DNA of 64,000 nucleotides. Source: Eleginops maclovinus (Eukaryota > Chordata > Actinopteri > Perciformes > Eleginopidae). The position numbers and the translations under genes were made by a program. Where the stretch lies: assembly GCF_036324505.1 (NCBI RefSeq), contig NC_086365.1, forward strand, positions 6,754,655-6,818,654, read 5' to 3'. Shown piece by piece: positions 1 through 14,100 of this stretch (positions are counted from its first letter, which is position 1; each line of letters opens with the position of its first letter). The notes under the pieces were generated by a model. That model did not search any database and was not told the origin of the DNA. It worked only from the letters and a program-made list of their open reading frames with translations.

Positions 1-708
1 ACAAAACTTCCTCTCAGAGAACAAAAGAAAAAAAGCAGGAGGTCATTCATAGAACCTGTCACTTGTTGTACTGTATGTTTTGTCAGGCGATACATTAACA
101 CACTCTGGCCTTCTCCCCTCCCCCCCAGACATTACGTTAACATAGGAAATAACTGAAAGACAGACTGCTTTAGCTCATAGTGTGCGTAGAGTGTATATGA
201 CCATGTTGAAGTGAGGTGACATTTAATGACTGTTGCTTGCTGTGACTTACATCGGTGTAACTGTTAACTCTTTGTTTCTGTCGGAGTTTTCAGGGCAACC
301 TATTGTACGGCCCTGTTATCTGTCTTTTAGTTATCTCTGATGGACCACTCGAATCGGAAAAGTCTCACGCTCTTGATTTGTTTTTACATCTTCAATTTGC
401 ACGAACGATGAATCATTTTATTTTGTGTCTATTTTTTTTTTATTTATTACTTCTTGTACTTTGTCAAAACTAAGTGGTGAGCAAGCAAATTTTCATTGTC
501 AATAAAAGAGAAAAACTACTGTCAGTGAATGAGTTGTAAGTATTCATTTTTATTTTGTACAAACAGCTGCCATACTTTGCCTCTAATTAAACCTAGGGCA
601 GTACGGTTTCAAGTTATCACAAAGATACCTGCCATGGATTTGTACATTATATCTAAGGGTTAGAAGGTAACACACTGCATTAAATGAAGAATAATCACAT
701 TACTTTCT
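1..708. other. Flank beyond the acss3 3' end
   Basis: AT-rich sequence past the probable acss3 polyadenylation site. No exon-like open frame, RNA gene or recognisable repeat was seen. Further AATAAA hexamers on the minus strand near 549-554 and 439-448 could be alternative, more distal poly(A) signals. Confidence 0.5.
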
Positions 709-714
709 TTTATT
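709..714 (-). terminator. acss3: Candidate acss3 polyadenylation signal
   Basis: AATAAA on the minus strand, about 110 bases after the acss3 stop codon and the first such hexamer downstream of it. A GT-rich stretch follows near 665-675 on the minus strand, as expected of a downstream element. Cleavage would fall near 690. This is a sequence match only; more distal hexamers exist. Confidence 0.5.
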
Positions 715-823
715 CAAATTTTCAGAGGACGGTAACCTTGTTGCACACAACATGCCGAGGGCCTGAGTTTGTGTTGTTAAATTGTATCCCACCTCAGTTT
801 TCTTTTTCAGCCAACAGATGAGT

Positions 824-907
824 TCAGGCTTCGCGAGGTCTCAGCAACTTTTCTGCCTGACTCTCGATGTCTTTGAACACTTCTGGGTCCTCGATTGTTG
901 GAGTGAT
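824..907 (-). CDS. acss3: acss3 coding exon 16 (last)
   Basis: Encodes residues 673-699, starting [11 protein letters not shown], then the TGA stop at 824-826. The acceptor CAACAG follows a T-rich tract, and the exon starts at a codon boundary. This is the short acidic tail after the catalytic-lysine domain and is the less conserved end of the protein. Confidence 0.93.
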   Translation of the reverse strand: MTPTIEDPEVFKDIESQAEKLLRPREA

Positions 908-3900
908 CTGTTGGAGGAAAAAAAGGTTTGTAATTTTTCAGACAAAGATCATTAAAGCAACTAGAATCAAGCACGGTAACATATCTGAATAATCACCTAA
1001 TCAAAGCAATAATTGAATGATTAGAAATGACAATTATGGTAAAATTATGATTAAGTCTTACAGTCATCATTTTTGGCCTTTCAGTTGTTGCCACAGAAAC
1101 CTTGTGTTTACTTCTGTAAACAACTTCTAGATTAGGAACTATTTTCTTAGTGTGTCATCCACTTCTCTCTTGAGCACTTTATCAGCAAAAACTGAGTCAG
1201 TAACTATGAGGAAAAATACCAAACGAGCCCTCAGCTCTTCTTAATGACTTTAGCAGCTGCTAATGCACCAGCATAACTCAAATTCAGAGTTTTTAGATAA
1301 AACTGCTGTCTCCTGAGCAGCTGTGAAACTCAGCACAGGGGAAAAAACAAGAACCAACGTTATTTCCTCTCAGCGTTTGTATCCTACTGTAATTAAAACT
1401 ATTGGTGATATAGAATAAAGCACAAAATATTTCTTTGAGGGTTGGAATACCTTGTAAGGCTTGCCGTTGACCAGATTGGCTAAAGAAGAGCGAGGGATCT
1501 TTCCAGAGCGCGTCTTCGGCAACCCTCGGACAAATAGCACTTTCTTAAAGGCGGCCACTGGTCCGATGGTGTCTCTGACCAGCTTCACCACCTCTGCTAC
1601 AATCTCCTCTTCATTTTTCTGCACACCTGAAACAAACAGCACATGGAGTGATGAGCTACGGTTTCAATTGAGATATGGTCTTTTTTTTTATGCCAAATTG
1701 TGTTAGGAAGTTCTCATACATCATGAAGGTAAAAAAGGGTGATATCACCAGAATGAAGAGAAAACATGTATGTGTTAAATGCAGATACTACTTTGCGTAA
1801 TTCTAATCTTTACATCTGTCACGCCTCACCCTTCTTGAGTACACACAGGGCCAGTGGAACGACACCCTTCAGAGTGTCCTCCAGACCGACCACAGCGCAG
1901 TCCCCCACCGCAGGGTGCTGCAGCACAGACTGCAAAACACACACAAATATACAGTATATGATATTACTACAAAAGAAGAGTATATATTTGTGCTACCTCC
2001 TCATTAAGCTTTCTCCTACCTCCTCCAATGCTCCAGCTGACAGCCTGTGGCCTGCTACGTTGATGACATCATCAGACCGGGACATGATGTAAAGGAAACC
2101 CTCCTCATCTACAAAGCCTGCATCCATGGTGTCATAGTAACCCTGATGGTGGGACAGAAACGGATAAGGTAAATCCAAGTTTTAAAGGTGAAAATAGCGA
2201 GAGAATAAAATGTCAAAAATGTTCAGAAAAAGAGAAATATAATCAAAAGAAATAACATGATATAGCATGGTCAAAAAATGTCATGTAAGTCCAGTATGGT
2301 ACAATGGAAATGGAAACATCCGAAAAATTGAGAGAAAAAAAGTCATAAAATAGTTTGTTGAAAAAAGTCAACACAAATCATAGTTTGCCTTTCCAGAAAT
2401 ATCAGAAAAAGACGACACTGAACAGTATGTTGGAATTATCAGAAAAAAACATAGTATATTAGATCTAACATTTTGGAAAACCCACAATTTCGATTTTTTT
2501 TTAAAACAACATAGTGTGCCAAAAATATCAAAAAATATACATGGCATAGTATAATGGAAATTTAAGAAAAAAACTAAGAATAGTACAGCAACTTTTTTAG
2601 TAAACACAGTGCTGTATTGTATGTATAAAATATCAGAAAAAAATGACATAGTATAATATGTCGAAAACATCAGGAACAATGTCAATATCAAAATAATCAG
2701 AAAGTACATAATATAGCATGTTGGAACATTCCATAAAATAGGATAGCACATTGGAATATCCCCCAAAAAACATTATATAGTATAATGATTAGGTCAGAAA
2801 ACAGAAACATAGTAAAGTATGACAAAAATGGGGCAAAGCCTGCGAGCTAGTAAAGGCAGTCAACGACACATTTACACGTGGCTCGTCTCGTCCCTCTTAC
2901 AGCCAATCAGACACATTCTCCTAAACCTGCAGCTCTATTTAAGCTGCCAGATCTGCCTGCCTCTGCATAAAAAGAATGTTGACCTTTGCTTTCAGGACTA
3001 CGTCGGTTTTCGAGCAGGTCATTATACGTATACAGTTTCACTTAATCCCAAAGAATCCTAATCAGTTAGAGTTTTTGAGGTCTTTCTATAGTGATAAAAG
3101 TTATAAAACATTTTAACACTAGAGGGCCACCTTCTACCACAACTTCAACTTCAAACTTCAAACACCATTGTTCTAAAGCAAAATAGACAGCCGCGCACAT
3201 TATCTAATGTACAATAAACATCACGATTCAAGGAATTGAATTCTTCTCTTACCGGGAACTTGGTGAAGTAGAGCTCCTTGAACAGATCATGGTTCTGCCA
3301 CAGGGACAATGCTGCACCGGGTGGTAAGGGTAGTCTGGAGGAAAAAGGTGTTTACATTAGTTCAATTCCTTTTTAACGTATTGCTGTCAGGAAATAACAA
3401 CGGTAGGCATGCATCACTTGTAGCTCGACATTAAGCATCACTTACTTTATTAAAATGACTATTTACATAAAGAGCTTACCCAATAAAAACATAGATAATT
3501 GTCCAGGTTCCCCTCGCCTGACAAACACGGATACATGGCACACACACTCACACACACTCATGGTGAATTAATAGAGATAGGTTACTCAGTCTTTGTTTAT
3601 TGAGAGACTAGCACAAATCCCCCTTCTTGACCAAGATGATCCTTGATTTCCCATGTTTGAACTCTTAACATGCCTCTGAAAGGAGACTATTCAATCACAG
3701 CGAAGATCTTATTTCCTATGTCCATTCGCTGCTTAAAGACGATGATAAAAAGCATCCTATCCTATGTTTAAGAACGCCGCTGAACTTTTGTTTGAACCAA
3801 AAGAACAATAGCATCTTAAGCTAATAAACTAATGTAGGAGTTTTGCTGCCTGCTTTTCAATTGATGAGTCACTGGTGGGTGCTTCCTACGCACAAAAGCT

Positions 3901-6900
3901 AAACAAAGCAACATTATATAATTACAGAACAAATTAAAATACATTTTTACTTGACACTAAAGCACAGGGAGCCCTGGATACAGTAACACAGCTCCACCTG
4001 TGCTAATATCTGTATGCACTGCACATGTGAATTCCTTCGAAAATCCCCTGTGTTGGCAGAGACAATACCAGCAGTAACCAATAACAGGGAAATGGAGCTG
4101 GAGAGTTATAACAGATAGGTATCAGGCGGAAGATAAGGCAGCACAAAGGGCTAAGGGTTTGCAGCTGGAGGTTTTGATCAGGTCTACTTTGCACTGGCAG
4201 CTCTTTTGCATAAACAGACAGACACATTTCATTCTCAGCAGTTTCTTTGGAGTCAGATTCAAGCTGCCCAACAGTGATTTATGAAGATTAATGACTCAAA
4301 GATAGGAGTTTCAATTTGATTAAGGCTTGCAAAATGCTTTGACGTCACATTTTTAAAGTGTTTGCGTGTGCAAGTGACAGAAAAAACTTGACTAAGCTGC
4401 TCACTCGGCTTACCTCACCACAATATTTCCCAGGGTTTTTGGCTGCACCTCCTGCATGTCATCATCGATCACTGTCACTAGTGGAAAAGAAATAGCATGC
4501 AATTCATATTCAGAGGAGGTGTATCACCCACTGGTGCACTGGAGAGGCAAACATATTAAATGATCAGCAGGGAATGACAAGCAGTGTTTTTTTTATTTCA
4601 GTTTCGTTTTACTTGTCATTAAGGGCCAGCAATTCTGACTCGAGCAGAAACTGTAGAAGAGATGTGGATCTGACTCTTACCATTGTAACCTGGAACGGGT
4701 TTGCCAGCCTGACCTGCAGGTGGCATGAGTGAGTTTCCCAGACCGATGCATGAGGAGGTGATTGCAGAGCCAGTTTCTGATGAGAGAAACAAGTCATGGA
4801 TGAAGACTCATATATCTTTGTGGGGGAGACATAAAGTTGTACTCAAACAAAGCTGGGTCTGCGGTGTGAAGCAAAGTTTGACACAACTTAGTTTCAGGAT
4901 TTTCTGCTTTCTATACAAACGTTAAACCTTCTAATGGTGGGCTGATCAAAAGTGTGTGTGGTTGCGGATGGCACTGCTTCAGACAGCAGCTTTAACCTAC
5001 ATTATGCAGAACTATGACAGCTCCTATGGGCCCTTACTCAACTCCACCACCCAACTGTGCTCCACATACAGCAAAGGCGTCTGTCAGAGCTACTTGCCCA
5101 CCCAGAGCATGACTAACCAAATCGATCCGAGCTCTGTAAGCAAGATTATATCAGAAATCACACAGCAGCATACCAGCCCGGCATCAGCATCTGACAAAAT
5201 CAGTTTCTCAATGTAGTACGTACAAAAACAGAGTTGCAGCTGAATGCTTCTATCTGTTTGTCATGTTTTTCTTTTCTTGAGTTATGAGTGTTTCTCAGTG
5301 GATGTTTACACACTCCCACAACAGGTGACAGACATCACAAATTAACCTTCTACTTTACAGAGTGATTTCCATAATATCTCTCCTGTACATCTGCATGCTA
5401 TGGTACATCATATGTGGTTCCAATCTCTACAGGCGCATGTTGTTTGCACAAAGGGAAATATTAATGCTTAAGTGGTTGTTTAATTAATCATTAAGTCAGG
5501 CATGTGACATTTCACAAACAAACTGCAGCTAAATTACCTCGTGCTGCCATTTCTATCTTCATCAAAATGCAAATGAATGCACATGCTGATCCAGAAGCTA
5601 ATCAGATCATCCTCTCTATATGATGGTTCTGTCATGTATAGCAGGCTGAGTTATTGTGGAGAAGAGTATCCTGGCATTTTATCCTGTTAATATGCAAATC
5701 CATGCAGCACCTTGCTCTAAACCTGCATCAGATCAGTTACTGCACGGAGCGGGAAGTAGGGGAATATACATTTTCAATCACGTTTTATTGTAAAGTACGC
5801 AGTCAGTTGCGGTGCTGACGGCAGAAGTGACTTGAGAGGGCAAAGGCCAATGGCAAAACATTTAAGCTAGCAGGACAAATGACAGCTTGGTTGATACAAA
5901 AAAATATATTTTAGAATCCTTATTAAATCCTGAAGGAGAGATAAAGCAACAGAGGACTTCAGCAGGGTTACACACCTGTCAGCTACACACAGAAAGACCC
6001 AGCTGCAGGATGAACCTAGACAGAGTAATTACTTAGAAAAAGGGACAAAATGTTGGTGCAGTTTCTTGGAAAACAACGTTTCTATTTAAATTCAGTCTTA
6101 CTCAACTGAATGTCTGTTTCCTTGAGGTAAAACCAACATGCATTTCCTATCCTCATAAAACTATAACGAAGTGCATTTATGGCATCCATCTTTCTTTATC
6201 ACCTGTCAATCAGTGGAATAGTGTGACACATTGGCAGGACTGTCTATTGCCTATGTGCATTCTCAGATCCTCTGGAAGGGTTCTGCTAAATGTTCCCAAA
6301 ACCTGTCTTAAAACACAGGGTGACCGAGCTTTCTCCATCAGAGCTCTGCAGCTCTGGAACTCCCTGCCCGAGAGTCTGAGGCTGGCATAATCAGTGACAT
6401 CTTTTAAATCGCTTCTTAAAACTCACCTTTTTATTTTAACTAATGTTGACACCACTCTGTTTTACTCGACATCCATGTTCTATTTGTTTTACTTTCTTTT
6501 CTGTATTACAGATGTCGTTTTTTATGCTGTATATTTTATTGGGTGTGATTGGGAATTTTTGACCGCATGCTTTGTTGCCACCTGAAACGGCCTGCTCTTA
6601 ATCCATGTAAAGCACATTGTGACATTGTTTTGAACAGTGCTGTATAAATTGCGGTTGCAGTATACAGGACATTGTCAGATTTAAGGATGCATTGGACATG
6701 AATCCATTCTAACAGAGTTTTCTGGGAAAAAAGAAGATCAGGATGTTATTAGATTATGAAGTAAGGTAAGATTTTGGGGATATACAGTATGAGACCTCAG
6801 GTCAACTTGACTCTCCAGCATCTTCTTAAAGTTCCAGTTCTATCACTTCAAGTGAATACAGAATAAAAACTGCCTCTCCTATTCAAACAAGTGCTTTAGC

Positions 6901-9900
6901 TTCCCTCTTCAGCACAGCAGGCTTCAAAGACACTAGTTCAGGGGCAGGAGGTTGATGATGCTTAAGGAGGGGATTATGTTATCAAATGTAGAGAAGGCAA
7001 AGAGTTAGAGTTAAACACATTGCCCGACCACAGTGCCCTCTGAACCGGCGAACACATGCTCCTCATTCATCAGTGGCAAGTTAGCCACTCCCTGCAGGGT
7101 TCAAAGCCCATCACTGTCAGAACAGACAGTGTTTTGCACCAACGGGTTGACCAACCATGGAAAGCAAAGAGCTACTCCTTCATCATTTTATGAATTAAAA
7201 AGGGTTTGAAAATGATAAGTAGCCAATCAAATTGCATCATAATAGACCTAGACGTCATCATATTTTCCTCTTCCTCAACAAGCCAATATTGGCAAACCAG
7301 TATATTCGTCTGACCCTGGAGGACACCATAAGTGTGCTTTAGAAGCTCTGCTGAATTGCTCGTCGTTAAGGGCTCGACACAACCACTGAACCGTGTAAAG
7401 CAACCCCGACCGTTTACATCTGGAGCCAGGGCAATCTGGCTGTGGTTCTGACTCAGGGCAATATAATTGGATCTAGAAATGTTACAAGGCATACAGTAAA
7501 GGGAGACTGGCTGTGCAGCTTCCAGGCATGCATTGAACCATTATAAAGCAAAGTGTTCTCAGTGAGAATTAGTTCACTTGATTTTGGTAAAACATTTTGT
7601 CCTACAATTTAAATGACTGTAAGCTGATAAAAGCAGAATTCAGTTTCTAAAGGCTGAATCAGATGTTTGTCAAGAGTCTTTCCTCAGACCACAATATGAA
7701 AGCATAATAGATCATAACACAGCATTTTTTTGTCTATTTACATTCCTACATCCCTAGTTCAGAGAGATGATTAAACATTTTGTCTACCTTGCACATTCTC
7801 TGCACCGTGATCTATCCAGTATTCAACCATTTTTACCAAAGAAATCTCAATCAACTGGGTTATCTGTGCTTATGGTTATATTTAAAAAAGGTCAAAATGT
7901 TCACGTCTCTGAGGTGAAACTGTCGAATACTTTCCATTCTGCTCACATTGTGCAGAGGAGAACATGCTGGATAAGAGATGCTAGACAGCCCAGGCAGAGA
8001 AAAGATGAGTGAATCCTACAGGGGGTTGAAGGAGTGAAACATCGTCTGGGCAGCAGTCGATCACTGATTGACTGGTGGTGTGAGTCTTTGGCACACACAT
8101 ACAGAAAACACTTTTCAGTCTTTCTCTACTCCATGTTCCTTGACTCCCATGTCTGTGTTACTCTCTTCTCTTGCTCCTTCTTGCTCCCTCGCGCTCTCTT
8201 TGCCCATCCACACAAACAAATCAATCTTCCTCTGAGGTGTTGGAGATGCGCTTGGCCAGTGAGAGGCACTTTGAGTGTGATGAATGGATTGTGGGAGGGG
8301 GAGGGTTGTTGTAAAATACGTAGGAAGAGTGGGATGGGAAATACAGTGGCGCCTTTTCAGCTGGGAAGGTGCTATCGAACAGCCGTCCTCATTACTAGTA
8401 GCTTGGGGGGAAACCACTGTTCAGGAAAAACAAAGATGGCTCTGATCCTGCACTCTATTCTCTGCAACTCCTCAAGCACTTATCCTTGTGAGAAACAGAT
8501 GAAATAACTGACTTCTCCTCGCACACGCTGCCTGCAGGGCCTGCACTCTGAGAAACATTGAACAAGAATCATTTCCATTTTCTTTGCCAGATCCAATTCC
8601 TATTTTTACAAAAGACTAGACTAGCTTATATTGAAAGCATACAGGCATTTTTGTTTGGAAAATGTCCATTGTATGTAACTATAATCCCATACAGTGCAAG
8701 AGGGACTGTAAGGTATAAAGATGTGTGTATTATTTTGTATCAGCTCCCACTCCGGCTGCATCAAGAGGGTGATACCCTGCAGTGTTTGGGAGAAGAGCTG
8801 GTCTGTGTGATTACTCAGAGCAGCATGTATGGGAATAAATTACAATATCATTTATTTGAATATATTGCTCAGCTTGTGGCAAGTTATTTTATAGAAATCC
8901 CTACCAGGGTCGCCAAGGAGAGAAGAGAGAAACTCCTATACTATTTGCATAGAGGTAACATTAACTAAAGCCTTTAGCTAAAATGATAAAATTGTATCTG
9001 AGTTATGAATGTGATTCACTTTTCTCCTTTTACAAAACATTTTCTACACTAGCACCAGTGTTTATGTTAGGAAAGTGGCATTGCTACAGCTCAGTATGTT
9101 AATAATCTAGGCACGTATATCAATGCAGCAACAAAACAAAGTGTCATGTCATAAAACAAAAAAGGGACAATTAGCATTAGATGATAGCCAAAATGCAGTT
9201 CTGACTCTCACATGTTATTCAATAACTTGCCAGATATTACCCTTAGTAGTTAAGGGGGACCAAAAGAGAGCTATAAGGTGAGTAACATCGGTTTCAGCCA
9301 AGTTGATGGAATCACAACAGTTTAAATTGCATTTGTTTAACCTTGAAAAAGGTTTGTCTGTTGCTATAATAATGAGAAGCTCCTACTTTAGTGGGCATAA
9401 CACACACACACACACACACACACGGCACTTAATGTAAACAAAAACCTTGTTAGACATAGCTATGGGGCGCTGCACATCATACCTATGCACTGCAGTGCTT
9501 GTGGTTGTCCTGGTGATAGGTGGTTGCTGGGGTAACTTGGGAGTAGATGGCTGACCCAAGGTCATTTTAAAAGAAGTTGTGGCGAAGGAGGATGAAAGGA
9601 TGAAAACAAAATGGAGATATTGATTTAGTCTTTTTTTACATTGTTTCAGTTTGCTTCAGAATAGAACAAGAATCCATCTGATGCGTAAAAAATGATAGTG
9701 TAAGGGAAAAATATACAAACTGCAACACAAAACACATGTACATAAAAGGATTGTTGAACATGTCGCTGTTTGATTTCAATGCCCTTTCTTTTTTGGGGAC
9801 AAGGGTGACGACCAAATCTCACTACCAACCTGTGGGATTATTCTGCTAGGACTCTGAGTAAAACAATAAATCTCAAACAGCTCACACTAAGATCAGCCCT

Positions 9901-11018
9901 GGCTGTTGGCTAAGAAGCTAAACAGAAGAAGAAAGCAAAGGGTTGGTTAGCGAAGCGTTCCCAATTGGGGTGAATGTTAAAATGAAGAAAATATATCAAG
10001 AGATAAAAGGTAAGAGAGAACAGGGAAAGTAAAAATGACAGTGTGTAGATTGCAGCAGGTTAATGGTTAAAGGTTAGAGAAAATAAAACAGGATGACTAA
10101 TCATGTATCACGTGCACAAACGCACACACATCCACACATGCTCTTGGATTATCACCTCAGACTCTTCAAGGGACTCTCATTCCATCAGCTAAAAACATTG
10201 CCTCCCTTATCACTCTTCAGACAGCTCGCCTCATTCGCTCAGAGCTAAGTTTATGCATACAAATTCACTACTTAACTTGCTAATGAAAGACCCCGTCTTG
10301 TGACTTAGAAGCCTCAGCAGACAAATAATATAATGGTCCCAGGTTAGGGACACGAAGACAGCAGCTCCCAGTAAACAACGAGGTAACGTAAACGTGGCAC
10401 CTCGGCTCTGCGAAAAGTAATTACAGGAGCTGTGAAATCTGGGCTTCTGTCTCTGCAGCAATGTGATGGGACCAAGCGAGTCACAGCAGCTTTCTGCTGT
10501 TCCATGTTGAAGGATATGAGACACAAAGCCAAAGCTCCAATGCATCTCCCAGTGGTGGGCAACAGAGATTGAGAATGACATGGCTCAGGAACAATTCTAC
10601 TGAAAAAAAAGCTATTCTCATTTGATTTGTAAAAGGATAAGCAGAGGGACAGAATACAAAAAAAGGTGAAGCATTCTTTATACATTTTACTTCATTTAGG
10701 CATTGGAAGCGTTATGATGAAATGCCTATTTGGAATGAAAGGGCGTCCACCTGTTTCCCTCAAATGGTATTTTAGTTGCGTTACACAAAACAAACCTTTA
10801 CCAATTAAGACACAAACGATCCAAGGCTAAGCATCTTTAATCTTATGATTAATATAATTTAATCCACATGTTCATTGCGTCATTAATGCGTACCATACAC
10901 ATTTTCCAAAATGAATGTACCTTACCAAATGATGTAAAACGATAATGAATAATGGCAAAGTCTTAAGTTAACTTTTGGACACTAAATGAAGTCGAACTGG
11001 GGGAACATAAGTGTGTGT

Positions 11019-11117
<99 letters not shown>

Positions 11118-14100
11118 GTCAGCAGTGATGTAGTCGCACAGCGCGTATAGTTTACCTGTTATGTAATAAAGGCTATTGAAAAGTATGTTGGTCTCTTTAA
11201 TTGAAAACCTTGTCTCCTAATCCTTTTTCTTGCGTTGATTTTACACGTAAAACCCCATTACAACTAATGTGTTGATAAGCTGGCCACTGAGAAGCTAATT
11301 GAAAAGAAAATGTTGGTATATTCAGATTTTAATCATCATTACAGGGGTGAAAGTCCTGTAGAGCTTGTTGGTTTCAGGTTAAGATTGCTCATTAACTGCT
11401 GATTCAGTGTTGTGCTGATTAAGTGCATGATAGGCCGTTAAAAGACTCTATTTTACCTCAGTGAGAGGCTATCAAACGGCATTAAAGACTCTATGAGGCT
11501 CAGACTTTTCCAGGAGTAGGATGATGTGAGGTCAACAATTCTGTGCCGGCATACTTGACAAAGGCCAGGGGAGGATTGTCAATGCTACAATTCATTTGAC
11601 AAGACAGGTGCTTTAAAGCAGGTCAAGTTCACTTTTTATGGTAATGCCCTTCTGTTTACATCTGCTGTCAGTCTTAGAGAGTCAGAGACACAAACAGAGA
11701 GAACCAGAGGGACCTAAAACACTACTGTAAGTCCATACGCCGCCAATCACTGGTGAGAAGCCAAACCCTGCCAACTGGAAACACACATTTGTTGCCAAGC
11801 AACACCAGTGACATCAGCAACCTTCATCATCACCCCCCTGCCAATGGCACTTGGCTCTTAAAATAGCGCACAGATTATTATCAGGCTTCAAAATGGCAGG
11901 CATTTTCTCACATGCACATAAGGGATGGTGAGTTGGCTTGGCTCCAGGTGACTTCAGGGTGACAGACTGTGCATGCATGTCAGACTTGGGTGGGAGGGGG
12001 CAAGAGGATGTTGTTAATTTATGAGTGCAAGTCTTTCAAAGAAGCATATAAAAACAGACAGTGTATTGAAGCTAAAAGGGAGGAGAAATCGCAGGTGAAA
12101 AAGCAGCAGCAGTGTGGCATCATATCTTGGCAAATGGGACAGGATGAATCAGGTGACAGGGGAAGGCTGAGAAATGATTGAGTCTGCTGCACATGGGAAT
12201 AACGATCACACCAATCAATTCCACTCTGTATCAGAAAAACGAATCTTGCCTGCACCAGCCAAGCATTACAGTGAAATACTAACCAACGAGCTAAATTAGT
12301 CCAATTAGACAAATTATCAGTGAGCTTGTTCGGACAATTAAACATTTCCAGCAAAGAATGTCTGAAATTGGCATGGCATGCAATTGCTTTTACAGATACA
12401 ATTCCAGTTGGCATGATGAAGAATTGTTTTATATGAATTCTGCAGAAAATCCTGTGAAATCCATGCCTGCTTATAATATACGGTGGTGCAGTTATAACTA
12501 GTACTGTAGGCCAATCTGAAAGTCGGCATGACAAGGGCTCTCGATGAAAAGCCAATGGGAATGTACCATTGGATTTAAAATCATGGCAAAACATAAAATC
12601 TGTGGCAAACATACGATCATGGTACCTTCAGATTGTGTCCACATATTAACATCACTTACATAATTATGCAGCGTAAATGCACTTTTGTGAAGTTAACGTA
12701 GGAATGACTTTACATCACCAAGCTAAAGGCGGACACAGGTTGTCCCATTTGGTCACTAGAGACTGCCTGTTTTTAACTTGGAATCAACCAAATTGACTTC
12801 AGTACAAGGGAGTCCTAAAGTGCTATAATGCCAACTCATTCCTCATGGTTAGGAATCATTCCTGCAACACTGTAATGGTTTCAATCTAAGGGACCCGAGA
12901 ATTTTTTTCAACCCATCACCTCCCCTCTGCTGTTGGTCTTGCTCTGACAACATCACAGCAGCAAACAGCCATGTGTCAGCTAACTTTCTTTCATTTTTCC
13001 CCACAGGAGCCTCGTGCAGATCTAAGGAGAGTGCCTCTGGCTCTTTTTGTGATGCGACTGTTGATACACAGTTGGCTGCAAGGTAAGGAAAGTCTCCAGG
13101 GGATGGATGCGAAAGTGATGTGAAACAAAACCCTATTTTTAATCTTTTCAGCAGTATGCGCCTGGCATGGCTGATGAACTGTTCCCAGAGTGGGGGAATG
13201 ATGTCAGAGATAAAGAATTAGATAATGCATCTTTTAACAGGAGCTGAAAAACAGTCATTTTGTTTGATGAATAAAGAATTCCACAGTGATGATACAGCAG
13301 CTTTACACTGAGGAGCCTGAGATTACACCTGAAAGATCTTTCAGAAAGACAGGCGTCTGGAGTAGTGGGTCAAAAGGGTTTTAATCAAAAATCCCATTAC
13401 AGATTTTTTTTATATTCTGGAAAGTGAAATGAATAGCTTGTTTTCCAGACATAACACAGCCATCTATTGTCAGTGATTGACTGAGATATCAATGGATCCA
13501 TGTATGTTTCAAAGCTGGTACCTGAACCCTAGAGGAACTCGTATTATTCTTCCAAAATATTTTGTGTGCCAATTTGTTCACTTATTCTTCCCATCATTGC
13601 TCACAGTGCCTCTTCTCTCTTCATCCAATACGAAGTTCTGCGGCAGCATTTTACATTCCAGGATTACAAGCATGCAGCAGGAAAGATTTATGAGCCACTG
13701 CTCCAGTGATTGATTTTGGTCAACTCTATTTCGCAGGTGAGGTACAAATGCAAGGACAGAACTATTAATATTTATAGAAGAGATTTGTGATAGAAGGACT
13801 TAAGAGAGCATCACAAGTTTGAGAAATGCATGAGTCTGAGCTGGAAGACGGAAACAAACTTTGCTTTTCAGGTGTTTTGAGTATAATGAGTTTCTCAAGG
13901 AGGAGTAAATGAGCCTTGAAAGTTAAACCGCTTGCATTGAAAACGATGCTTCTTTTCTGCTGGTGGGGAAGATGAAGAGAGTTGTCAAAGGACAGACATT
14001 GTTAAAAGTTGCTTGATTGATGCCCCGTCTGCAATGAGAGGGTCGAACAGTGCATCGTGACACTCCCAACAGGGTGACTCATGAACTCAGTACAGGCAGA

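Noticed and set aside
2368..2766. 132-codon minus-strand frame rich in Phe, Ile and Leu
   Set aside because: It is an artefact of the A-rich minisatellite (poly-T on the minus strand).
7172..7492. Minus-strand frame of 106 codons
   Set aside because: Considered as a gene fragment, but no domain or splice context supports it.
8034..8968. Plus-strand frames of 157 and 136 codons
   Set aside because: No recognisable domains and a Cys/Ser/Leu composition typical of pyrimidine-rich intron sequence.
10231..10685. Overlapping minus-strand frames of 116 and 113 codons
   Set aside because: Two overlapping frames over the same AT-rich intron with no motifs; chance.
12019..12612. 197-codon minus-strand frame in acss3 intron 9
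   Set aside because: No motif, no family resemblance and a composition like the surrounding AT-rich intron; probably chance.
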